From Oscillospiraceae bacterium (lineage in GTDB: Bacteria; Bacillota; Clostridia; Oscillospirales; Oscillospiraceae), in the NCBI GenBank assembly GCA_020025515.1, contig JAHHRZ010000012.1, forward strand, positions 1 to 61,939: a stretch of DNA of 61,939 bases, read 5' to 3'. The position numbers and the translations under genes are program-made. This document shows positions 50,944-59,166 of the stretch, piece by piece. The notes beneath the pieces are model-generated. The model ran no database searches. It was not told the DNA's origin and was given only the letters and a program-made list of their open reading frames with translations. Positions within the stretch are counted from its first letter, which is position 1. Every line of letters begins with the position of its first letter.

Positions 50944-52197
50944 CTACGGCTCCGTGGGCGGTTCCGCAGGAGCGGGAGCTATGCCCACAGTGACACTGCA
51001 TTTTCCGTAAACACCAACCTTGTCGGCATTCTCCAGTTCAAAACTCAAAGGCAATGTCTGGGTTCCGGCCTCATACCCGGCCATATCCACCCAAGCCACC
51101 ACATTTTCCGGCGTGAGCTTTTGCAGCTCAGCGGCAGTGCCGCGGAATACAACATCCAACTGCTGGGTAAAGACCGTGGACACCATTCCCTCGGGAATGT
51201 TTCGCACATGGATGTTATCCTTGGTTAAGGTTACGGTTCTGGTACTCAGTCCCTTGAGTCCTACCTCTACCTTTGCCGTTGGGATGTTGGACTGATTGGT
51301 AATATTCTCAGGCAGCTTGATTTCCACCTCCTGGCTGTAAGGTGTACCGATATCCACCTCACCCAGATTGATGGTAGTGAGAACCCACTCGTTGTACTTG
51401 CTCAGGGCTTCTTCGGAACCGGAAATGGTTATGGTAGCAGGCTCTACCTTGACTTCGGCGTTTTCATTGGGATCAGCACCGCCGCCGGCCACCATCTTCA
51501 CCACCAGAGGGATCTCCTTAATATGCTCTACCGGCAGGGTCAGTGTAATACTGCCCACATTGGTCTTCACATTGGAAGCATCCACAGGCTTTCCCGTGCG
51601 ATTCATGAGAGTATACCGGAAATCGCCGGTGAGGGTAGAGGTAAGACCGGTACGGTCGATCTCCAGACCCGCAAATTCAATTTCATCCACCTGGCTCTTA
51701 GGGCCTGCCACAGTGACGCTGGTGGCGCTCATACTGGCTCGTTCCTGCCCCACCAGGAGACCCTCCTGCAGCTGCCCCCGGAAGACCAGCTTTACAGGAA
51801 CTTCTTTTTCTGCATACTCCACCACTTCCAGCTTGACAGTCGGGGTGATCCGTTCGGAAGTGCTCACAGATGTAATACTGGAGGGAAAGGAGATCTTATA
51901 CTCCCTTTCGTATACTCCAGGCTCTGTGATTCCGTTCAGGTCCACAGACACGGTGATATTAGAGGCGTTCAGTTCATTTAGATCAGACCGATTGCCATAC
52001 AGACGGACAGAGACTGTGGAATCCTGACCGGACAGCAGCATGAGGTTTCGATCCATGAGGGTGCTTTCGTTTTCAAGAGAGATAGGAAGATTTTTAAAGG
52101 TTTGCTCGTGTCCGGGGCTGACATCGGTGACCACATATAGCCACAGGCCAAAGGCAACCAAAAGCGACAGTAGAAATGTTGGAATCCTATTCTTCAT
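50944..52197 (-). CDS. cdaR: CdaA regulator CdaR (YbbR domains)
   Basis: The 417-residue protein has one N-terminal membrane anchor (about 8-24) and roughly four extracytoplasmic YbbR repeats, seen as recurrent V-x-L-x-G-L/E-x-D...V..V motifs, and a proline-rich end. CdaR modulates the membrane c-di-AMP cyclase CdaA. The ATG at 52197 follows AAAGGGTGG; an in-frame GTG three codons earlier overlaps that site. Its start overlaps the cdaA 3' end by 11 bases. Confidence 0.92.
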   Translation of the reverse strand: MKNRIPTFLLSLLVAFGLWLYVVTDVSPGHEQTFKNLPISLENESTLMDRNLMLLSGQDSTVSVRLYGNRSDLNELNASNITVSVDLNGITEPGVYEREYKISFPSSITSVSTSERITPTVKLEVVEYAEKEVPVKLVFRGQLQEGLLVGQERASMSATSVTVAGPKSQVDEIEFAGLEIDRTGLTSTLTGDFRYTLMNRTGKPVDASNVKTNVGSITLTLPVEHIKEIPLVVKMVAGGGADPNENAEVKVEPATITISGSEEALSKYNEWVLTTINLGEVDIGTPYSQEVEIKLPENITNQSNIPTAKVEVGLKGLSTRTVTLTKDNIHVRNIPEGMVSTVFTQQLDVVFRGTAAELQKLTPENVVAWVDMAGYEAGTQTLPLSFELENADKVGVYGKCSVTVGIAPAPAEPPTEP

Positions 52198-53056
52198 TGT
52201 TTCCACCCTTTCCGTCCTTGCTCCCCTTGAGGTAGCTCATGAAGCTGCGCTTTGGTTCCTCTTCCGGGGCAAGCTCATTGGTCAGCAGACGAGATAAGGT
52301 CTGTGGGGCCAGGTGGCGCTTGAGCATACCACTGGTTGCCACAGAAATGGTGCCGGTCTCCTCAGAGACAATGACCACCACCGCATCCGTTACCTCGCTG
52401 ATGCCCAGACCTGCTCTGTGTCTGGTACCCAAGTCGGCACTGATCTGGTGATTTTTAGACAGTGGCAGCACACAGCCTGCCGCCGCAATGCGTCCGTTGC
52501 GAATCACCATGGCACCGTCATGAAGAGCGGCATTGGTAAAGAAAATATTCCGAATCAGCTGCTCGGATACTCGGCCGTCAATGACCGTTCCGGTCTTAAA
52601 GTACTCATCCAAGCGGCTGGTACGCTCAAACACCATCAGCGCACCCACCCGTTCCCGGGACATGATGTCGCAGGCTGTCACGACCTGAGAAATCACATTC
52701 GTGATTTCCTTATTTTTCTCCTTGGGGGTCAGCAGCTCTTTGAAGTTGGTAGAGCCCATGCGCTCAACAGCCCGGCGCAGTTCCGGTTGGAACAGAACCA
52801 CAAGAGACAACAGCCCAAGCTCCAGCACCTTATCCAGCATGTAGTGAAAAACATGAAGCTTAAAGACACCCGTAATCCAGAACAGCAGCACCAGCATCAC
52901 AATGGCCTTACCGATTCGGGCCGTACTGGAGGACCGAATCATACCAATGACCTTATAGATCAGGAATGCAACCAAAAGGATGTCTAAAATATCCATAATC
53001 TGAGCGGTGCTGATGATATGCCAAATTCCTACAAAAAAATCTGAAATTGCTTTCAT
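52187..53056 (-). CDS. cdaA: Diadenylate cyclase CdaA
   Basis: CdaA makes c-di-AMP from two ATP at the membrane. The 289-residue protein has three N-terminal transmembrane segments (about 20-90) and a DAC domain with DGA in ALHDGAMVI and RHR in LGTRHRAGLG. The ATG follows AAGGGG; 15 upstream in-frame codons lack a site. It heads a long co-directional array down to rsgA. The opposing enzyme GdpP is at 23494-25470. Confidence 0.95.
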   Translation of the reverse strand: MKAISDFFVGIWHIISTAQIMDILDILLVAFLIYKVIGMIRSSSTARIGKAIVMLVLLFWITGVFKLHVFHYMLDKVLELGLLSLVVLFQPELRRAVERMGSTNFKELLTPKEKNKEITNVISQVVTACDIMSRERVGALMVFERTSRLDEYFKTGTVIDGRVSEQLIRNIFFTNAALHDGAMVIRNGRIAAAGCVLPLSKNHQISADLGTRHRAGLGISEVTDAVVVIVSEETGTISVATSGMLKRHLAPQTLSRLLTNELAPEEEPKRSFMSYLKGSKDGKGGNNEE

Positions 53057-53130
53057 GTGTGTTACCCCTTCCCGGAAATTCTCCGCATAGTCAGAATACA
53101 CCTGTACACAGTAAGCCTATTATCCTTATA

Positions 53131-53159
53131 ATTATAGCGGAAATTTTTCACCTTGGCAA
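53131..53159 (-). promoter_or_regulatory. Promoter of the cdaA operon
   Basis: TTGCCA (53154-53159) and TATAAT (53131-53136) are 17 bases apart, leaving a leader of about 70 bases before cdaA. Confidence 0.8.
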
Positions 53160-53176
53160 GGGAAAATCAAAAAAAA

Positions 53177-54289
53177 TCACCGTTGCTCTTGAAAAACTCT
53201 GCGGCATGCTTCCAGCAGAGCCTTCGTCTGTCCGGGGCATGCATCCGGGCCAAAGCTCACACGAATCGTCCCCGTATCCAGAGTCCCTGCACTTTCATGG
53301 GCCAAAGGGGCGCAGTGATATCCGGCCCGAAGACAGATCCTATGAATGGCCAGCTTCTCTGTTACCATCTCACAGTCCCCTTTGGGAGGCAAAAAGGAAA
53401 CGATCCCTCCCTGATGAGGTCCACAAAACACGGTTGCCCCCAAAGCATGCAGTTCCTTTGCTGTTTTTCCTGCCTCTTGTGCTTCTCGTTCCATAGTTTT
53501 CTTCAGGTTCTGTCCTTCCAAATGCTTTAATGCTGCACAAAGGCCGCAGATCCCCGGCAAATTCAGCGTTCCCGCTTCTGCACGGTCAGGAAGCAGCTCC
53601 GGCATTTGCTGATTATAAGACTGGCTGCCCGTCCCTCCCTGAAGCAGAGGCTCCGGCAGCTGTGCGCAAAGCAGAATTCCGGTTCCCATGGGCCCCAGCA
53701 GTCCCTTGTGTCCGGGCATCGCGATAAACGCTGCCCCCAAAGCCTGCAAATCGATAGGCTGACTTCCCGCAGACTGGGCCGCATCGATCACAAAAGGAAC
53801 TCCATACTTTCTACATAGCTCCGCCATGTCCCGGATTGGCAGGATGTAGCCAAACACATTGGAAACATGGGTAAAAATTGCTGCTTTCGGTTTCTTCTTT
53901 AATGCGTCTTCAAAGGCTTGCAGTGTATCCGTCCAGGAAAAGAGACGGGTTCCCGCCGTCAGAATTTCGCAGCCCAGATGGTGCAGCGGTCTTGTTACGG
54001 CGTTATGCTCAAATCCTGAAATAACCACCCGATCCCCCGGTTTTAGCAATGTTCTGATGGCCATATTGAGGCCATGGGTGCAATTCATCGTAAAAACCAC
54101 CTGCTCGGGGTCGCAGTGAAAGAGACGGCCCGCCCGCTCCCGGCAGCGAAACACCACCTTGGATGCCTCCATGGCAGCGGGGTACCCCCCTCTTCCGGGA
54201 TTCCCGCAGTGGCGCAGGCCCCAGTTCACAGCCTCATATACGCCCGGTGCTTTGTGCAGGGTGGTGGCTCCGTTGTCCAGATAAATCAT
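53177..54289 (-). CDS. SufS/CsdB-like cysteine desulfurase
   Basis: The 370-residue PLP enzyme opens MIYLDNGATT, binds PLP through K195 in MPGHKG, and has the active-site cysteine C326 in RAGYHCAPLA, so it should release sulfur (or selenium) from cysteine (or selenocysteine). It is slightly shorter than SufS. Its ATG overlaps the DUF3343 stop (ATGA), so the two proteins are made together. No suf or isc scaffold genes are nearby, which argues for a dedicated sulfur/selenium transfer role instead of general Fe-S assembly. Confidence 0.9.
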   Translation of the reverse strand: MIYLDNGATTLHKAPGVYEAVNWGLRHCGNPGRGGYPAAMEASKVVFRCRERAGRLFHCDPEQVVFTMNCTHGLNMAIRTLLKPGDRVVISGFEHNAVTRPLHHLGCEILTAGTRLFSWTDTLQAFEDALKKKPKAAIFTHVSNVFGYILPIRDMAELCRKYGVPFVIDAAQSAGSQPIDLQALGAAFIAMPGHKGLLGPMGTGILLCAQLPEPLLQGGTGSQSYNQQMPELLPDRAEAGTLNLPGICGLCAALKHLEGQNLKKTMEREAQEAGKTAKELHALGATVFCGPHQGGIVSFLPPKGDCEMVTEKLAIHRICLRAGYHCAPLAHESAGTLDTGTIRVSFGPDACPGQTKALLEACRRVFQEQR

Positions 54290-54540
54290 AGCATCTGTTC
54301 CTCCCAATTCCCCTCCGGGCCTCTAAGATAACATCTCTGAAACAGGACGTTTCCCTCTCTCAACGCTTCTACCGCCTTCATGCTGTCCCATTGGGATATG
54401 GTCAGACAGTACCCACATCCTTTTTCCTCCAGCACCCGAGGCGTTCTGCGCAGCTGGCAGCGAATCCCTGCCCGCTGGAGGGCAGCCTGCCCCTTTTGTG
54501 CGTAAGTGATTGAACGAAACGTGATATAAAATTCCTTCAT
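54286..54540 (-). CDS. DUF3343 protein, putative Se/S carrier
   Basis: The 84-residue protein matches DUF3343: YITFRSITYAQKGQAAL, then GIRCQLRRTPRVL and a GCGYCLTIS cysteine pair. DUF3343 proteins have been proposed as sulfur or selenium carriers and often occur beside cysteine desulfurases. The ATG follows GGGAGG. It overlaps the desulfurase gene by 4 bases. Confidence 0.85.
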   Translation of the reverse strand: MKEFYITFRSITYAQKGQAALQRAGIRCQLRRTPRVLEEKGCGYCLTISQWDSMKAVEALREGNVLFQRCYLRGPEGNWEEQML

Positions 54541-54596
54541 ACGGCAAAACCTCCCGGCTCAGCCTATGAAAAAGGCCCTTTTTCTGTGCCATACAG

Positions 54597-54635
54597 AAAA
54601 AGGAGGAACCGTACCAAACAAGTACGATTCCTCCT
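54597..54635 (-). terminator. Intrinsic terminator of the Xre-type regulator gene
   Basis: On the minus strand AGGAGGAATCGTAC pairs with GTACGGTTCCTCCT (one G-U) around a 7-base loop and runs into TTTT. Confidence 0.9.
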
Positions 54636-54639
54636 GATT

Positions 54640-55674
54640 TTATTTCTGAATCATTGCCTCTAACCGTTTGATTTCCCGAACAATACTGTCCACAGCTTCT
54701 CCCTCTGTTGCCCAGTCTTCCTTTGTTATTTGCAGCATTTGTTGCTGCATTTCCAGGGCACCTTCCACATCCCCACGAATCAAGCAAATCTGAGAAACGG
54801 CATCTTCGCAGTCAATGAATCTGGGCTTTGGACGAAGAGGCATTGCTTTTTTATAATATTCTATGGCTTCCTCATAGCGGCAGAGTTTTGCCATAATGTC
54901 TCCATACTCCGCCCATACAACCCACTTTTCAGGGCTGTGCTGGGTCATCTTCTGCCACCAATCCAAGGCCTGGGGCAGATCACATTCCGCCTTGCAGATA
55001 TATCCCATGTACATCTCATAGTGGTAGGAATATTCTACATCTTTCATGCGTTCTGCATAGGCTCTTGCTTCTTCCGTGCGATTGTCTGCAATCAGCAGGT
55101 CCAGCAGCCAAAAATAGTTGCGGATGTCCTCTGGATGTGCTTCCACAACCTCTTGGTAAAACGCAATCAGTTCACAGTGGTTCACCATGTTCCAATCCTG
55201 GTACGGCCCATTTTCCGCATCAAAGATGGCATTATGGGCATCCTTCTTTCCGGGAATCCGTTGTAATGCTTCCCTGGCCAGAGGCTTTGCCAATTGGTGG
55301 TATTCCTTTGCCCGTTTGTTGTAGAGCATAGCCAGCAGCAAGGTTGCCTGTGCTCCCAGGGACTCTTTGTTCTGGCAATCCTTTAGGAAACGCTCACTTT
55401 GCCGAAAATCTCCTTCAGACAGGAACCGAACATCTTCAATCATGTGTTCCACCCGTTCCATCCGACACTCATCGGTCATAGCAAACAGTTCATCAATGGT
55501 CACGCCAAAAATCATCGACAAATCCGGCAGCAGCTGAATGTCCGGCATATTGGCTCCGCTTTCCCATTTGGATACCGCCTGTGCAGAAACCCCCAGCTGC
55601 TGGGCCAGCTGCTCCTGTGTCATGGAATTGGCCTGCCGCAAGGTTTTGATCTTTGCTCCAATATCAATATTCAT
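54640..55674 (-). CDS. Xre-family regulator with TPR-like C-terminal domain
   Basis: The 344-residue protein has an N-terminal Cro/CI helix-turn-helix (MTQEQLAQQLGVSAQAVSKW within residues 18-37) and a helical repeat region from about residue 90 to the end, with tetratricopeptide-like units (AEYGDIMAKLCRYEEAIEYY). This layout resembles clostridial regulators that sense a peptide or partner protein. No target gene is evident; it is flanked by its own terminator and transcribed singly. The ATG follows AAGGAGG. Confidence 0.85.
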   Translation of the reverse strand: MNIDIGAKIKTLRQANSMTQEQLAQQLGVSAQAVSKWESGANMPDIQLLPDLSMIFGVTIDELFAMTDECRMERVEHMIEDVRFLSEGDFRQSERFLKDCQNKESLGAQATLLLAMLYNKRAKEYHQLAKPLAREALQRIPGKKDAHNAIFDAENGPYQDWNMVNHCELIAFYQEVVEAHPEDIRNYFWLLDLLIADNRTEEARAYAERMKDVEYSYHYEMYMGYICKAECDLPQALDWWQKMTQHSPEKWVVWAEYGDIMAKLCRYEEAIEYYKKAMPLRPKPRFIDCEDAVSQICLIRGDVEGALEMQQQMLQITKEDWATEGEAVDSIVREIKRLEAMIQK

Positions 55675-55875
55675 TTTTGGTTCCTCCTTATTTTGTGGTA
55701 CCTATATTGTATCAGAGCAGCATTTCAAATCCTATGACCGGTAAATTGATTCTGACTTGACAGTTTGTTGAATCGGATCGGACTGTGCGAAAAATTCAGG
55801 CACATCAAAATTCCCCATAGAGCCATTTGGCCACCTTCCTTGCGGAGGGTGGACAAAGGAGCGTCTCATTTTCAC

Positions 55876-56349
55876 TTATATCCGTTCCAGGAGACACACC
55901 GCATGGCAGGACATTCCCTTGCCCTCTCCTGTAAAGCCCAGCCGTTCTTCCGTGGTGGCTTTAATGTTAATGCGGTCTGTGTCCGTTTCCAAATCCTGTG
56001 CGATATTTTTCACCATCTGGGGCAGATGGGGAGCCAGCTTGGGAGCCTGGGCAATCATGGTCACATCCAGATTTCCCAGCTCATACCCTGCCTGCTTCAA
56101 AAGACTGTGGACATGGCGCAGAAGCACTCTGGAATCGATATTGTGATAGGCCTGATCCGTGTCAGGAAAGTGCTTTCCAATGTCGCCCATACCGGCAGCG
56201 CCCAAGAGAGCATCCATCACCGCATGGAGCAGCACATCCGCATCCGAGTGTCCGTCCAGTCCTCTTTCGTAGGGAATCTCTACCCCGCCCAAAATCAGCT
56301 TTCGCCCCTGCGTAAGCCGGTGCACATCATATCCGTGTCCAATTCTCAT
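55876..56349 (-). CDS. ispF: 2-C-methyl-D-erythritol 2,4-cyclodiphosphate synthase
   Basis: IspF makes the cyclodiphosphate of the MEP isoprenoid pathway as a trimer. The 157-residue protein has the metal ligands D8 and H10 in GHGYDVH and the GHSDADVLLHA and GDIGKHFPDTD motifs, with TTEERLGFTG near the end. Its ATG overlaps the ispD stop (ATGA). Confidence 0.96.
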   Translation of the reverse strand: MRIGHGYDVHRLTQGRKLILGGVEIPYERGLDGHSDADVLLHAVMDALLGAAGMGDIGKHFPDTDQAYHNIDSRVLLRHVHSLLKQAGYELGNLDVTMIAQAPKLAPHLPQMVKNIAQDLETDTDRINIKATTEERLGFTGEGKGMSCHAVCLLERI

Positions 56350-57071
56350 GCCTGTTCCTCCCGCAAAAGCTCCCTGGCCAGGAGCAAATCCAACTGTGTC
56401 GTAACCTTAAAATTCCGTTCGTCCCCCTGCACCAGCTTCACCCGCATTCCCAGACGCTCCACCGCAGAGCAGTCGTCTGTAATGGGAGCTTCCTCTGCAA
56501 TGGCCTTGGACAGGGCGCCGCGCAGCATATCATAATCAAAGACCTGAGGAGTCTGTACCGCCCGCAAAGTGGCCCGATTGGGTGTCTTGGCTACAAATCC
56601 ATCGGTTTCTATCTCTTTGATGGTATCCTTCACCTCAAGAGCGGGGGCCGCCGCACCAAAACTGTGGGCCGCACGAACCACCCGGTCAATGAGAGCGGGT
56701 GTCACTAACGGTCTGGCTCCATCGGCAACTGCCGCCAGTTCCATGCCCTTGCTGAGACCGTTCAGGCCTCGATTCACAGAGTCCACCCGATTGTCTCCAC
56801 CGGCTACTATCTTTGTCACTTTGGTAAAACCAGCTTTTTTGCACAGGGTTTCCATGGGAAGGATCAAATCCTTCCGGGTCACCACCACAATCTCCTTGAT
56901 TACGGGGGCCTCCTGAAATGCCTGTATGGTGTGTGCAATCAAAGGCTTTCCTCCCAGGTCTGCCATGATTTTATCCACACCCCCCATACGGCGTGCGGAG
57001 CCTGCCGCCACAATCACTGCCCCGCAGGACTTACAGGGAATGATCTTCCTGCTCAGTTCACAGATGCCCAT
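56346..57071 (-). CDS. ispD: 2-C-methyl-D-erythritol 4-phosphate cytidylyltransferase
   Basis: IspD activates MEP with CTP. The 241-residue protein has the nucleotide loop VIVAAGSARRMGG, DGARPLV, the catalytic lysine in KDTIKE, and TPQVF...TDDCSAVE. A short extra N-terminal segment (about 16 residues) precedes the fold, and the ATG follows AAGGAGG, supporting it. It lies 10 bases after murD. Confidence 0.95.
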   Translation of the reverse strand: MGICELSRKIIPCKSCGAVIVAAGSARRMGGVDKIMADLGGKPLIAHTIQAFQEAPVIKEIVVVTRKDLILPMETLCKKAGFTKVTKIVAGGDNRVDSVNRGLNGLSKGMELAAVADGARPLVTPALIDRVVRAAHSFGAAAPALEVKDTIKEIETDGFVAKTPNRATLRAVQTPQVFDYDMLRGALSKAIAEEAPITDDCSAVERLGMRVKLVQGDERNFKVTTQLDLLLARELLREEQA

Positions 57072-57081
57072 AGATACCTCC

Positions 57082-58452
57082 TTACAGGTTTTGAATCAAA
57101 TCCTTGAAATGACGGCCCCGAACCATGAAATTCTTGAACTTGTCAAAGGCTGCACTGGCAGGAGACAGCAGTACCACATCCCCCTCCACTGCACTGCGTG
57201 CTGCTGCAAACACCGCCTCATCAAATTCCTCAATGGAGAGGATTTCCGGGGCGTTCGTCTGGTATGCCTCACAGTCCTCCACCGCCTTGCGAATCTTTTC
57301 TCCGGTGGCACCTGTGACAATCAGCCTTTTCACATGACGGCAAATCTCTGGCCCTAGGACATCGTATGGAATGTGCTTGTCATAGCCGCCTGCAATGAGG
57401 ATCACCGGTTCTTTGAAGCTTCGCAGCCCCGCAATGGTACGGCTGGGACTGGAGGCAATGGAGTCGTTATAGTAGCGCACCCCGTCTTTCACCCGAACCA
57501 GCTCAATGCGGTGTTCCACACCGCCAAAGTTCTTTGCAACCTGCCGGATGGCCTCCTTGGGAACCAGTCCCTGCAGGGCTGCAATGGCCGCCATATAGTT
57601 TTCCACATTGTGGATCCCCGGCAGAAGAATGTCCTTCTGCTCCAGAATCTTTTCCCCATCGGCCCAGATGATGCCGTCTTCCAGATAGACCTGGGCCTTC
57701 TCCTGCCGGGAGAAGAACCGAACCGTACCGGGAACCTCATCTGCAAACCCTCTGGTAATCTCATTGTCCCGATTTAAGACGGTCACACCGTCCTGATCCT
57801 GGAATGTAAATACATGTTTCTTTGCCTGCACATACTCTGCCATATCCTTATGGACATCCAGATGGTTGGGGGCCAGATTGGTCACCACTGCAATCCGGGC
57901 ACTGCGGCGCATATCCATCAGCTGAAAGGAGCTAAGCTCCACCACCGCCCAGTCCTCTTTCTTCATCTCCTCCACCCTGGGCAGTAAGGGGGTGCCGATG
58001 TTGCCGCCCAGATGGACGGTTTTTCCCGCCGCCTTCAGAATCTCCGAAATCAAAGTGGTCGTGGTGGTCTTTCCGTCGGAACCTGTGACGGAAATGATGG
58101 GACAGGGACAGCACTCAAAGAACAGCTCCATTTCGGAAGTGATCTCTGCTCCCTGCTCTCGCAGTGCCACCAAAGCCGGGGTCTCCGGGTGCATACCGGG
58201 GGTACGAAACACCACATCTGCCTGTAAATTCTCCAAGTATGTAGGGCCAACCTTTAAGAGCAGTCCCTGCCGCTCCAGCTCCAGGACCTCCTCATCCAGA
58301 TTTTCCCTGGGGGTTCGGTCACAGCCGATGACCGTGCAGCCTCCGGTCAGCAGCAGTCTGGTTAAAGGGCGGTTGCTGACGCCCAGACCCAGAACCGCGA
58401 TGGTTTTCCCCTGCCAACGCTTCTTATAGGAATCCAATGTGAAATTGGTCAT
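57082..58452 (-). CDS. murD: UDP-N-acetylmuramoyl-L-alanine:D-glutamate ligase
   Basis: MurD adds D-Glu to the peptidoglycan precursor. The 456-residue protein has the N-terminal UDP-binding loop LGLGVSNRP, the ATP loop TGSDGKTTTT, NLAPNHLDVH with the catalytic region, and a C-terminal domain with SPASAAFDKFKNF. It is away from the dcw cluster and instead heads murD-ispD-ispF, linking wall precursor and isoprenoid carrier synthesis. The ATG follows GAGGAG. Confidence 0.96.
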   Translation of the reverse strand: MTNFTLDSYKKRWQGKTIAVLGLGVSNRPLTRLLLTGGCTVIGCDRTPRENLDEEVLELERQGLLLKVGPTYLENLQADVVFRTPGMHPETPALVALREQGAEITSEMELFFECCPCPIISVTGSDGKTTTTTLISEILKAAGKTVHLGGNIGTPLLPRVEEMKKEDWAVVELSSFQLMDMRRSARIAVVTNLAPNHLDVHKDMAEYVQAKKHVFTFQDQDGVTVLNRDNEITRGFADEVPGTVRFFSRQEKAQVYLEDGIIWADGEKILEQKDILLPGIHNVENYMAAIAALQGLVPKEAIRQVAKNFGGVEHRIELVRVKDGVRYYNDSIASSPSRTIAGLRSFKEPVILIAGGYDKHIPYDVLGPEICRHVKRLIVTGATGEKIRKAVEDCEAYQTNAPEILSIEEFDEAVFAAARSAVEGDVVLLSPASAAFDKFKNFMVRGRHFKDLIQNL

Positions 58453-58495
58453 AATTACTCCTCAATTCTGCGCGTACACGCCCATAGTTGGCTAT

Positions 58496-58524
58496 AGTAT
58501 ACCCTCTTTCTTTGTCTATTTCAA
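58496..58524 (-). promoter_or_regulatory. Promoter of murD-ispD-ispF
   Basis: TTGAAA (58519-58524) and TATACT (58496-58501) are 17 bases apart on the minus strand, back to back with the rnpB promoter. Confidence 0.8.
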
Positions 58525-58563
58525 GAAGGACAGGCAAATGTTCCCGAAAAACCGAATTTGAAT

Positions 58564-58592
58564 TTGACAATTTCCTTTTTATCCGTTACAAT
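58564..58592 (+). promoter_or_regulatory. Promoter of rnpB
   Basis: Consensus TTGACA (58564-58569) and TACAAT (58587-58592) are 17 bases apart; transcription should start near 58599. Confidence 0.88.
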
Positions 58593-58598
58593 AGAGCG

Positions 58599-58955
58599 GC
58601 AACCAGGTTGGACAGCCGCGGGGGGAAGCCGAAAGGCTCCCCGTGAGGAAAGTCCGGGCTCCGCAGGGCAAGGATAACGGGTAACGCCCGCCGGGGGTGA
58701 CCCTAGGACAAGTGCAACAGAGAGATACCGCCGGACTTCTTCGGAAGCTCGGTAAGGGTGAAAAGGCGCGGTAAGAGCGCACCCGCCCCATGGAGACATC
58801 GGGGTGCTGTAAACTCTATCCGGAGCAACACCGTGTGTGGGACAATAGGCTTGCCCGGCCGTCCCCAAGAGGTGGCTTGATCCCAGGAGCAATCCTGGGG
58901 CTAGATAGATGGCTGTCAAAACAGAACCCGGCTTATAGACCTGTGTCGTATCTAC
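58599..58955 (+). ncRNA. rnpB: RNase P RNA (class A)
   Basis: The catalytic RNA of RNase P, which matures tRNA 5' ends. The universal P4 strand GAGGAAAGTCCGGGC begins near 58645 and its partner ACAGAACCCGGCTTATAGA begins at 58921. The P3 hairpin, the GGATAACGGG and GTGCAACAGAGAG segments, and a GGCTAGATAGATGGCTG-like region are in the expected order, and CAGGT near 58605 pairs with ACCTG near 58940 as P1. Exact mature ends are estimated. It has its own promoter and terminator. Confidence 0.93.
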
Positions 58956-58970
58956 TTTCAATAGTAGGAT

Positions 58971-59005
58971 AAAAGTGGCTGTTGCTCCTGCAACGGCCAC
59001 TTTTT
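58971..59005 (+). terminator. Intrinsic terminator of rnpB
   Basis: AAAAGTGGCTGTTGC pairs with GCAACGGCCACTTTT (one G-U) around TCCT, followed by T. Confidence 0.92.
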
Positions 59006-59100
59006 CCTATCATATTTTTCCGATCTGCAAGTTTTGCTTCCTCACTCCCATGCCCCTTTGCAAATCTTTTCGGATTTTTAACCAAAAAATTGAAATACCC

Positions 59101-59130
59101 TTGCCATATCCTGTGAAAATAGGATATAAT
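59101..59130 (+). promoter_or_regulatory. Promoter of the asparaginase gene
   Basis: TTGCCA (59101-59106) and TATAAT (59125-59130) are 18 bases apart. Confidence 0.75.
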
Positions 59131-59166
59131 CCAAAGAGAGCTAACAACTAGGAGGGAACGCGCCTT

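Noticed and set aside
55758..55763. TTGACA on the plus strand near the ispF 3' end
   Set aside because: No -10 box at a useful distance and no plus-strand gene follows.
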